13,147 nucleotides of DNA, taken from the NCBI GenBank assembly GCA_007117175.1, contig SKGZ01000087.1:1-13147 (forward strand), written 5' to 3'. Shown here piece after piece: positions 6,299-13,147 of the stretch. Numbering within the stretch: position 1 is the stretch's first letter; every line of letters begins with the position of its first letter. A program made the position numbers and the translations under genes. The notes below the pieces were generated by a model. It searched no databases. It had not been told where the DNA came from and saw only the letters and a list, made by a program, of their open reading frames with translations. Source of the DNA: Bacteriovoracales bacterium (GTDB lineage: Bacteria > Bdellovibrionota > Bacteriovoracia > Bacteriovoracales > Bacteriovoracaceae).

Positions 6299-7447
6299 AT
6301 GTGGTTTTTTACTGAAGAACAAAGAGCACTGCAGCAGACATGTCGCGAGTTTGCCCAAAAAGAGCTGGCACCAGTGGCAGAACAATTAGACACCCAGGAA
6401 AAATTTAATGAAAAGGCCTTTCGCAAAATGGGAGAGTTAGGGCTGTTGGGTGTCACTGCTGATGAAAAATATGGCGGTGCGGCCCTCGGGGCCACTGAAG
6501 CCACCATTGTGATGGAGGAGTTTGCCAAGGCCTGTCCGGCCACCACCTTAAGTTACCTGGCCCACAGTATTTTGTGTGTTAATAATATTTCGACTAATGC
6601 CTCAGAAGAACAAAAGGCCAAATACCTACCCAAACTCATCAGCGGAGAGCACATCGGCTGTATGGCCATGAGTGAACCTGAATACGGCTCAGATGCTGTG
6701 GGCATGCAAACAAAAGCACAAAAAAAAGCAGATCACTATCTGATTAATGGCAATAAAATGTGGATTACCAATGCCCAATACGCCGATGTGATTTACCTTT
6801 ACACCCGCAGTGGAAGCGATAAAAAAGACCTAACCACCTTTATTGTAGAAAAGGAGACACCAGGCTATAGCGTGTCCAAGGAAATTCATAAAATGGGCAT
6901 GAGAGCTTCTCCCACGGGTGAACTCAGCTTTGAAAATGTTCAATTACCCATCGAACAAAGAGTGGGAGAAGAAGGAGATTCGGTTTACCATATGATGAAA
7001 AACCTTGATCTCGAACGCATCACCATCGCGGGAATTTCACTGGGAGTTGCAGCCGCCTGTTTAGATCAGTGTGTACGCTATGCCAGTGAACGAAAACAAT
7101 TTGGCAAGGCCATTGGCAATTACCAACTCATTCAAAAAATGATTGCCGAGATGAGCACAGAAACTGAGATGATGCGATCTTTTCTCTACCAAGTTTGCGC
7201 CCAGTATGATCGCGGAGAACGAGGACCTGTCAGCGCAGCTCAAGTCAAATTAGCTCTTCCCAAAATGGCCACTAAAATTGCACTGGATGCCATTCAACTG
7301 CACGGAGGCTATGGCTACAGTCGAGAGTTCCCGCTCGAAAGACTCATGAGAGATAATAAGCTCATTGAAATTGGCGCAGGAACAAATGAAGTCATGATTA
7401 TGATCATTGCTAAAAATTTATTAAAAGAAGGTCTCAAGAATGGATAG
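6299..7447 (+). CDS. Acyl-CoA dehydrogenase, isovaleryl-CoA dehydrogenase type
   Basis: This flavoenzyme oxidises an acyl-CoA to the 2-enoyl-CoA and passes electrons to ETF. From ATG at 6299 it is 382 residues, the normal length. Family signature 1 is MAMSEPEYGSDA (122-133), and signature 2 lies at 333-352 (QLHGGYGY through ERLMRD). The residue at the usual catalytic position (MCAD Glu376) is not Glu: the segment reads EIGAGTNE, as in isovaleryl-CoA dehydrogenase. The alternative base, Glu239 in NLDLERITI, matches human IVD Glu254. A branched short-chain substrate such as isovaleryl-CoA (leucine breakdown) is therefore likely, but LCAD uses the same arrangement. The start at 6299 is chosen over TTG at 6287 because GAGG (6289-6292) is correctly spaced for it. 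It overlaps the next gene by 8 bp. Confidence 0.93.
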   Translation: MWFFTEEQRALQQTCREFAQKELAPVAEQLDTQEKFNEKAFRKMGELGLLGVTADEKYGGAALGATEATIVMEEFAKACPATTLSYLAHSILCVNNISTNASEEQKAKYLPKLISGEHIGCMAMSEPEYGSDAVGMQTKAQKKADHYLINGNKMWITNAQYADVIYLYTRSGSDKKDLTTFIVEKETPGYSVSKEIHKMGMRASPTGELSFENVQLPIEQRVGEEGDSVYHMMKNLDLERITIAGISLGVAAACLDQCVRYASERKQFGKAIGNYQLIQKMIAEMSTETEMMRSFLYQVCAQYDRGERGPVSAAQVKLALPKMATKIALDAIQLHGGYGYSREFPLERLMRDNKLIEIGAGTNEVMIMIIAKNLLKEGLKNG

Positions 7448-8573
7448 CCAACAGAGAAAAGAACTGTTAGAGCAAGTGGATCGTTTTTGCCAAAATGAGG
7501 TGCTACCTCATATGGAAGAAGACGATGAAAAAGGGTATTTTCGCCCAGAGATTTTTCAAGGCTTTGCCCAATTAGGTCTCACTGGACTCACCACTGAAGA
7601 AGCTTATGAGGGAGCAGCTTTAGGCTATCAAGACTTATGTGCTGTTTTAGAAAAAATTGCCCACTACTCTGTTCCCTACGCCATTACTCTCTCAGTTTCC
7701 TCTATGGTGCAGGGATTAATCCAACAGTTTGCCAATGAACAACAAAAACAAAAATACCTACCTCCTTTAGCTAGCGGCCAGGCAATAGGCGCTTTTTCCT
7801 TATCAGAGTCTCACTCAGGCTCAGATGCGGCCAGCCTTAAAACCACCGCCAAAAAAGTTGAGGGTGGTTATGAACTGAACGGAACAAAAATGTGGGTCAC
7901 CTCAGGAGGAATAGCTGAAACTTATATTGTGATGGCCAGAACAGGAGAAGCTGGGCCAAAAGGCATTAGCGCTTTTATCGTGGAAAAAGACACTGCTGGC
8001 CTTAGTTTTGGCAAGGCCGAAAAGAAGATGGGCTGGACCTTGTCTCCCACCCGAGAACTGATCTTTGAACGCTGCTTTATCCCAGAAGAACAAAGATTAG
8101 CTCAAGAAGGAGAAGGCTTTAAGATGGCCATGGCAGCACTGGATCGCGGTCGTATCACCATTGGGGCCATTGGCGTAGGGGTGGCACAAGCAGCATTGGA
8201 TTATGCGATTGCTTATTCTTTAAGAAGAGAGCAGTTTCAAAAGGCCATTTTTGAATTTCAAGGACTGCAATTTATGATGGCAGATGATGCCACCGAAATT
8301 GAGTGCTCGCGACTTTTAGTGCAACGAGCGGCCAAAGACTTTGATGAAAAGCATATCAATCAGAAACTGGCCGCCATGGCCAAAATGAAGGCCACTGACA
8401 CCGCCATGAATGTCTGTACCAATGCAGTTCAGATTCTAGGAGGGGTTGGTTATACCAAAGAATATCCAGTGGAGCGCTTCATGCGTGATGCCAAGGTGCT
8501 GCAAATAGTGGAAGGAACCAATCAAATCCAAAAAGTAATTATTGCCAGAGAACTGCAAAGGCATTATCAATGA
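7440..8573 (+). CDS. Acyl-CoA dehydrogenase, short/medium-chain type
   Basis: This 377-residue FAD-dependent acyl-CoA dehydrogenase is the second of a tandem pair. Signature 1 is FSLSESHSGSDA (119-130) and signature 2 spans 331-350 (QILGGVGY through ERFMRD). The catalytic base is at the usual site, Glu358 in QIVEGTNQIQ, as in butyryl- and medium-chain enzymes, while the IVD-type position is Gly (ALDRGRITI). It probably acts in beta-oxidation or branched-chain acid breakdown; chain length cannot be read from sequence. ATG at 7440 lies inside the end of the preceding gene (8-bp overlap), with AGAAGG 8 bases upstream, so the two are translationally coupled. Its TGA overlaps the ATG of pgi. The two dehydrogenases differ widely in sequence, so this is not a recent duplication. 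Confidence 0.94.
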   Translation: MDSQQRKELLEQVDRFCQNEVLPHMEEDDEKGYFRPEIFQGFAQLGLTGLTTEEAYEGAALGYQDLCAVLEKIAHYSVPYAITLSVSSMVQGLIQQFANEQQKQKYLPPLASGQAIGAFSLSESHSGSDAASLKTTAKKVEGGYELNGTKMWVTSGGIAETYIVMARTGEAGPKGISAFIVEKDTAGLSFGKAEKKMGWTLSPTRELIFERCFIPEEQRLAQEGEGFKMAMAALDRGRITIGAIGVGVAQAALDYAIAYSLRREQFQKAIFEFQGLQFMMADDATEIECSRLLVQRAAKDFDEKHINQKLAAMAKMKATDTAMNVCTNAVQILGGVGYTKEYPVERFMRDAKVLQIVEGTNQIQKVIIARELQRHYQ

Positions 8574-9799
8574 TTGAACTCACTCTGCCTGCACAATTCA
8601 CAGCAACCATCAAAGCAGAGGAGAAACAAAGGGCATTCAAACTTTTTTGGCAATGGGCCAAAGATCAAGCAAACTACGGTTTTTATACACTGCCTTCACT
8701 GGAAAAAAACATTCAAGAGTGTAAAGTTGCCTTTGAAAAGTTTCGCCATAAAAAAGTCTTTTTGCATGTAGGCTTAGGAGGTAGTCATTTAGGTCCAGAG
8801 CTGATTGCACAGGCCCTGGGAGATCGCCCTAGCTATTTCTTATCCAACTTAGATAGTGATGCCATCAGTAAAACACTCGCCTCATTAAGGCCAGCTGATT
8901 GTCTGTGTTATATCGTCTCTAAGTCAGGTCATACTCTGGAAACAAAAGCCTTACTCAGCGTTCTGATGCAATGGTTGAGTGAACACGCAATCCCAGAAGA
9001 GCAGTTTTCACAATATTTTGTTTTTTGTACTGGTCCCCATCAGAATCCGACACGACAATTGGCCCATCAATTGAACTGCACAATTTTAGATTTACCTTCA
9101 GAGCTAGGAGGACGCTATAGTGTTCTCAGCCCAGTAGGAATTTTTCCCGCTCTTTTTCAAGGACTTTCATGTTCTGAAATTCTCAAAGGAGTCAAGGCCC
9201 ATCAAAGGGATTTTGAACAGGAAAGCTCTTATGTCTACCCACTGTTTGAAACGCTGGCCCACTTTTATCAAAAGGGGGTGGATCAAACAGTACTCATGCC
9301 CTATTCCTCTTTAGCCAAAGGACTATCCCTATGGTTTGTACAATTGTTTTCTGAAAGCCTAGGAAAAATAAATCATCAGCAAAAAAACAGTGGATTCACT
9401 GCCCTTTATGCCTATGGCAGTTGCGATCAGCACTCCCAATTACAACTTTTTATGGAAGGGCCAATCAATAAATTCATCTTATTACTCAAGTTAAAAAACA
9501 ATACAAATGAATTAACTATCAATAAATCCTATTTTTCAGACATTCAAAAGCTAAGCTTAACCCAAATACTGAATGCCCAATGCCAGGGGACATTTCAGGC
9601 CCTCAGGGAAAAAAATCGTCCCTGCGCCATGTTGGAAATAGAGACACTGGCCCCGGCCCAGCTGAGTTATCTTTTTCACTCTCTACAGTGCTTAACCGTT
9701 TTAATGGGAGCATGGCTACAGGTTAATCCCTTTGACCAGCCAGGGGTGGAATTGGCCAAAAAGATGGCATTGAATCTTTTAGACTTTCAACGCTCTTGA
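8570..9799 (+). CDS. pgi: Glucose-6-phosphate isomerase
   Basis: It interconverts glucose 6-phosphate and fructose 6-phosphate in the cytoplasm. At 409 residues it is at the short end of the family, close to compact bacterial forms. The sugar-phosphate binding loops are GLGGSHLG (68-75) and SKSGHTLET (117-125). PGI signature 1 is SELGGRYSVLSPVG (177-190), and signature 2 runs from G380 to K397 with FDQPGVELAK. Catalytic residues are recognisable: E262 in ESLGK, H288 in DQHSQLQ, and K397. The ATG overlaps the TGA of the preceding acyl-CoA dehydrogenase (ATGA), so it belongs to that operon. This is an unusual partnership for a central sugar enzyme. A good promoter for the next gene begins on its last codons. 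Confidence 0.96.
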   Translation: MIELTLPAQFTATIKAEEKQRAFKLFWQWAKDQANYGFYTLPSLEKNIQECKVAFEKFRHKKVFLHVGLGGSHLGPELIAQALGDRPSYFLSNLDSDAISKTLASLRPADCLCYIVSKSGHTLETKALLSVLMQWLSEHAIPEEQFSQYFVFCTGPHQNPTRQLAHQLNCTILDLPSELGGRYSVLSPVGIFPALFQGLSCSEILKGVKAHQRDFEQESSYVYPLFETLAHFYQKGVDQTVLMPYSSLAKGLSLWFVQLFSESLGKINHQQKNSGFTALYAYGSCDQHSQLQLFMEGPINKFILLLKLKNNTNELTINKSYFSDIQKLSLTQILNAQCQGTFQALREKNRPCAMLEIETLAPAQLSYLFHSLQCLTVLMGAWLQVNPFDQPGVELAKKMALNLLDFQRS

Positions 9800-9824
9800 A
9801 TTCCCTCTGATAGACTAATAGAAT
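9796..9824 (+). promoter_or_regulatory. Promoter of the FHA-GGDEF cyclase gene
   Basis: TTGAAT (9796-9801) and TAGAAT (9819-9824) are separated by 17 bases. The -35 overlaps the pgi stop codon. An AAAGG Shine-Dalgarno (9837-9841) sits 6 bases before ATG at 9848. This separates the cyclase-mutL-miaA group from the pgi operon, although no terminator is visible between them. Confidence 0.55.
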
Positions 9825-9847
9825 AAAAAAGAAAGAAAAGGCTAATC

Positions 9848-10759
9848 ATGTCGCAAGATGATAATTCGACGGTACTTATTACCAATATTTATGACGCTCT
9901 TAGTGCCAGTGACCAAGAAGCAGCTAAGAATCCTGCCTGTTTTTTGGTGGTAGGTGGTGATCTGAACGGAACATTGATTAATTTGCCTGATGGAGTGACC
10001 ACCCTTGGACGCCAGGCCACTAATACTATTGTGCTAGAGTTTAATGGAATCTCTAAAAGACATTTTGAAGTCAAAAGCGAAAAAGGACAATGCACTATCC
10101 GCGATTTAGGCTCAACCAATGGCACATTTGTCAATGATCAAAAAATTAATGGACCACAAGTTCTTAAAAAAAATGATATTGTCAAAATAGGAACCTTTGC
10201 TTTTAAATTTTTGCCAAAGGGTGATCCAGAAAGGCTTACTTATGATAAGCTCAACCATGAAGCCAATACTGATGGTCTTACCCAATGCTTTAATAAAACC
10301 TATTTCAATCAACTGCTAGACATTGAAGTCAAAAAAAGCAAGGCCACAGGAAAACCTTTAAGCCTCATTGTCTTTGATCTAGATCATTTTAAAAAATTAA
10401 ATGATAACTACGGCCACGATGCTGGAGACTATGTTTTAAAAGAGCTGGCAGAAATCACCCGCAATCGAGGCATTAGAGAAGGAGATCTTTTTGCTCGCTA
10501 TGGGGGAGAAGAGTTTGTCATCTTATTACCCAAGACCAATCTTAAAAATAGTTTTGAACTAGCGGAACGAATTAGAAAGATCATTGCAGAACACCATTTT
10601 ATTTATGATCAAAAAAGATTACCAGTCACTGCATCACTAGGAGTTGCCGATTTTAGGCCTGGAGTTTTAACAGGAGTTGATCTTTTCAAAAGAGCTGATC
10701 ACGCCGCCTATCTTTCCAAAGAAAAAGGTCGTAATCAGGTTAATTATTATAAAGTCTAG
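9848..10759 (+). CDS. FHA-domain diguanylate cyclase (GGDEF)
   Basis: This 303-residue cytoplasmic protein has three parts. An N-terminal tail (1-30) contains Thr8 and Thr12. An FHA domain (about 48-123) carries the phosphothreonine-binding residues GR (54-55), S69/H72 in SKRH, and NG (91-92) in GSTNGTF. A GGDEF domain (about 135-303) has FDLDHFKKLND (176-186) and active-site GGEEF (219-223), a functional variant, so it should make cyclic di-GMP from two GTP. A product-inhibition I-site RxxD is present as REGD (210-213). The architecture matches DgcB of Bdellovibrio bacteriovorus, needed for prey invasion, in which a phosphorylated N-terminal segment engages the FHA domain. Orthology is inferred. 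It is followed 2 bases later by mutL. Confidence 0.95.
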   Translation: MSQDDNSTVLITNIYDALSASDQEAAKNPACFLVVGGDLNGTLINLPDGVTTLGRQATNTIVLEFNGISKRHFEVKSEKGQCTIRDLGSTNGTFVNDQKINGPQVLKKNDIVKIGTFAFKFLPKGDPERLTYDKLNHEANTDGLTQCFNKTYFNQLLDIEVKKSKATGKPLSLIVFDLDHFKKLNDNYGHDAGDYVLKELAEITRNRGIREGDLFARYGGEEFVILLPKTNLKNSFELAERIRKIIAEHHFIYDQKRLPVTASLGVADFRPGVLTGVDLFKRADHAAYLSKEKGRNQVNYYKV

Positions 10760-10761
10760 TC

Positions 10762-12291
10762 ATGGCCATTGAACTTTTAAGCGAACAAGTCATCGACCAA
10801 ATCAAAGCTGGCGAAGTCGTTGACTCCCCTAGCGGCTTACTCAAAGAATTAATTGAAAACTCACTGGATGCTAAGGCCACTCACCTTTACATTGAGATTG
10901 AAAATCTTGGCCTAAAAAAAATAAGCATCACCGATAATGGCCATGGCATGGATGAGCAAGATTTACAAAAGGCCTTTTTACGTCACAGCACTTCTAAAAT
11001 ACAAAATTACCAAGACCTTAACCAATTAAGCTCCTTTGGCTTTCGCGGTGAAGCGCTGGCCAGTATCAGCGCTGTTAGCCGACTTAAGTGCATCAGTAAA
11101 CAAAAGGATCGAGCGGCACATCTTGTGGAAATACATGGTTCAGAGCTTGTTCATCCTATTACACTCAGCCAGCAATTTCCCTCTGAACATGGCACCACCA
11201 TGATCATAACTGACTTGTTTTATAAAACTCCAGCTCGCTATGAGTTTCTGCAAAATGATCGCAGTGAACTGAACAATCTCAAAAAAATACTCACCAGTTA
11301 TTGCTTAATCTATCCTCAACTGCATATTGAAGTTTTGTGGGATAAGGAGAAAAGAGATCTTTTCGGCCCTTGTCAAGACACACAGCAAAGAATTGAAAAA
11401 CTGACCCAGAAAAAATCATTTATTATGCAAAAGGCAGATTATGAGCAAATGAATGCTTGCTTAATCATTAACCCTCAAGCTCATCAGCAAAAAAAAATTC
11501 AGCAAATTATTATAGATCAAAGGCCTATTGATAATAAAAAAATTCATTATTTACTACAACAAGTTTTGGCTCCTCTTTGGCAACAAGGTACTTCTGACTA
11601 TTGTCTTAAGATTCATATGCCCCCACACCTTTATGATATAAACGTCCACCCCAAAAAAACTGAAATTAAATTTCAAGAAGCAACTCATGTTTATGCTCTC
11701 ATTAGTGGGCTGGCAAAATTATTATTACAAAATCATTCGGATATCGTTAAATCTCAGCAAAACTTTGCACCAGACTTAAAGGACTCTCCGTCACAGCACC
11801 TGCACAGTCTTTCGCTCTACTCCGATAACATTAACCAACATGGGTTATTTGCCAAAAAAGGTAACTTTTTAATCTATACTTATCAAGAAAAGATTTTCTT
11901 GCTCAACTTAACAAGATACTTCCAATCACTCTTACAAAAAACTCAAGAGGTTATTCCTCTACTTATTTCTGATCCAATCGAACTTAAAAGTAATTTTGCT
12001 AATTATCAAAAAAGACTAATGGAATTTGGCTTTGAAATTGATGCTATCAACGCTCAACATGGTCTGCTTCGATCTATTCCAAAAACGCTTGCTCAGTTTG
12101 ACTACTTATTGATTTTAAAAGAATTAATCAATAGAGACTGCAAGGTTGAAAAAATTGACTTTAATACTCTCATCGCTAAACTTTCAATTTCAGATTTGAT
12201 CCATAGCACTGAACTGTCAGATGAATCCATGATCAACCTTAGTATGGAAATCAACATTGATCATTTGCAAAAGTTAGAGCGTGAAAACTAA
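10762..12291 (+). CDS. mutL: DNA mismatch repair protein MutL, short form without endonuclease motif
   Basis: MutL couples mismatch recognition by MutS to strand removal. The GHKL ATPase motifs are intact: KELIENSLDAKA (28-39), DNGHGM (58-63), FRGEALASIS (94-103) and GTTMIITDLFYKTPAR (144-159). YDINVHPKKTEIKF (291-304) marks the transducer domain. The linker is only about 40 residues (roughly 325-362), and total length is 509 against the usual 600-650. In the C-terminal dimerisation domain, the position of the DQHAxxExxxxE metal motif reads LNLTRYFQS (381-389), and the terminal CPHGRP motif is missing, so no endonuclease activity is expected. The reading frame is uninterrupted, so this is divergence rather than a frameshift. 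It starts 2 bases after the cyclase stop without a clear Shine-Dalgarno and overlaps miaA by 11 bp. Confidence 0.95.
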   Translation: MAIELLSEQVIDQIKAGEVVDSPSGLLKELIENSLDAKATHLYIEIENLGLKKISITDNGHGMDEQDLQKAFLRHSTSKIQNYQDLNQLSSFGFRGEALASISAVSRLKCISKQKDRAAHLVEIHGSELVHPITLSQQFPSEHGTTMIITDLFYKTPARYEFLQNDRSELNNLKKILTSYCLIYPQLHIEVLWDKEKRDLFGPCQDTQQRIEKLTQKKSFIMQKADYEQMNACLIINPQAHQQKKIQQIIIDQRPIDNKKIHYLLQQVLAPLWQQGTSDYCLKIHMPPHLYDINVHPKKTEIKFQEATHVYALISGLAKLLLQNHSDIVKSQQNFAPDLKDSPSQHLHSLSLYSDNINQHGLFAKKGNFLIYTYQEKIFLLNLTRYFQSLLQKTQEVIPLLISDPIELKSNFANYQKRLMEFGFEIDAINAQHGLLRSIPKTLAQFDYLLILKELINRDCKVEKIDFNTLIAKLSISDLIHSTELSDESMINLSMEINIDHLQKLEREN

Positions 12292-13147
12292 ATTCCCTGC
12301 ACTCATTCTTTCAGGACCTACCGCCAGTGGAAAAACTAACTTGGCCATCAAACTGGCACAAGAGCTTAATGCTGAAATTATTAATTTTGACTCACTTCTT
12401 TTTTATCAAGAATTAGAAATTGGAGTGGCCAAGCCTACTCCATTGCAATTAAGAGCAATCCCACACCATCTGATTTCCACGCACAGTCTAACTCAACCAT
12501 TAAATGCTGCTGACTTTACTCGGCTAGCACTGCCTATCATGATGGATTTAAAAAAAAGAAAAAAAAATATTTTATTAGTCGGAGGGAGTGGTTTCTATCT
12601 AAGAGCACTGACTGATGGGATGTACCCTTCAAAAACGACGAGTGAAGAATTACTAAGAAAGTCAGATCAACTTTATCAGCAGCAAGGTATTGTTCCATTC
12701 ATCGAACAATTAAAAAAAGTTGATCCTATCAGCCTGAAAAATATTCATAGCAATGATCATTATCGATTGCGAAGGGCCGTTGAATACTATTGGGCCAATC
12801 AAAGGCCTTTTTCATATTCAAAATTGAAATTTAAAGAATCTCGATCAGAAAATCCATTTGATTTTTTTCACTGTTATCTTAATATAGCAAAAAAAGAGCA
12901 TTGGGAAATGATAGAGCAGCGTACACTTCAAATGTTTGAACATGGTCTAGTCAAAGAGGTTCAAGAGCTCTTACAACGTTTTAGCGGCCAAGAAAAGCCC
13001 CTGCAATCGATCGGATATAAGCAAGTGCAAGCTTATTTAAAGGGGGAAATCAATGACCTTAAACACTGCCAAGAAAAAGTCATCTTTGCCACCAGGCAAC
13101 TGGCCAAAGCTCAAAGGACTTGGTTTAATAAAATTTCAAATAAAAAT
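12281..13147 (+). CDS. miaA: tRNA dimethylallyltransferase MiaA (C-terminus beyond window)
   Basis: MiaA transfers a dimethylallyl group to N6 of A37 in tRNAs reading UNN codons. The frame is open for 289 codons to the right edge; the family is about 300-315, so only a short tail is missing. It shows P-loop GPTASGKT (12-19), the DS segment NFDSLLFYQELEIGVAKPT (35-53, catalytic D37), VGGSGFYLRAL (100-110), SIGYKQVQAYLKGEI (243-257) and ATRQLAKAQRTWF (270-282). The Thr normally in GGT(G/M)xY is Ser103 here, a conservative change. The start is GTG at 12281, inside the end of mutL (11-bp overlap), since no ATG precedes the P-loop. mutL-miaA adjacency is also found in E. coli. Confidence 0.95.
   Translation, partial: MKTKFPALILSGPTASGKTNLAIKLAQELNAEIINFDSLLFYQELEIGVAKPTPLQLRAIPHHLISTHSLTQPLNAADFTRLALPIMMDLKKRKKNILLVGGSGFYLRALTDGMYPSKTTSEELLRKSDQLYQQQGIVPFIEQLKKVDPISLKNIHSNDHYRLRRAVEYYWANQRPFSYSKLKFKESRSENPFDFFHCYLNIAKKEHWEMIEQRTLQMFEHGLVKEVQELLQRFSGQEKPLQSIGYKQVQAYLKGEINDLKHCQEKVIFATRQLAKAQRTWFNKISNKN

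Noticed and set aside
12150..12300. Frameshift truncating MutL before a CPHGRP tail
   Set aside because: The frame continues smoothly into a plausible dimerisation-domain end, and miaA begins at once in another frame with no leftover MutL motif.
1..13147. Mobile elements, CRISPR arrays, tRNA or rRNA genes
   Set aside because: No transposase, long repeat, regularly spaced repeat or RNA-gene signature was seen; the genes are ordinary chromosomal ones.

Overview
The window looks like chromosomal core sequence from a Gram-negative bacterium of modest GC content (about 40-43% by eye). Several features would fit a Bdellovibrio/Bacteriovorax-like lineage: a PrkA-type kinase, an FHA-GGDEF diguanylate cyclase resembling the predation cyclase DgcB, acyl-CoA dehydrogenases next to pgi, and a mutL-miaA pair. 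That placement is an inference from gene content and protein flavour, not from a search. No insertion sequence, phage gene, CRISPR array, tRNA or rRNA was seen. Coding density is high and no gap exceeds about 185 bases.

Layout. Positions 1-1605 (minus) hold most of a PrkA serine protein kinase, cut by the left edge. Divergent from it, a PP2C-type Ser/Thr phosphatase (1770-2543, TTG start) has a clear promoter, and a small exported protein of unknown role follows (2621-2851, TTG start). The small gene meets rlmN tail to tail, both stopping inside one CTAG. The minus strand from 6116 down to 2848 reads as one operon: a 583-residue glutamine-rich protein resembling clan-A glycoside hydrolases, a 105-residue orphan, and rlmN. 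A 182-base region (6117-6298) carries back-to-back promoters for this operon and for the plus-strand genes.

The plus-strand block 6299-9799 is a tightly overlapped set: an isovaleryl-CoA-dehydrogenase-type enzyme, a second acyl-CoA dehydrogenase, and glucose-6-phosphate isomerase (8-bp and 4-bp overlaps). The two dehydrogenases place their catalytic glutamate at the two alternative sites known in the family. A second block, 9848 to the right edge, is an FHA-GGDEF cyclase, a short MutL lacking the endonuclease motif, and MiaA (GTG start, 11-bp overlap with mutL, cut by the right edge).

Themes. The left end pairs a kinase with a phosphatase, and an FHA (phosphothreonine-binding) cyclase lies elsewhere in the window. 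RlmN and MiaA both modify tRNA at A37. The acyl-CoA dehydrogenases with Pgi link acyl-CoA oxidation to hexose phosphate metabolism. A sequence-wide oddity is the strong excess of AAGGCC, mostly as the in-frame codon pair AAG-GCC. The least explained genes are the 583-residue protein, its 105-residue partner and the small exported protein.
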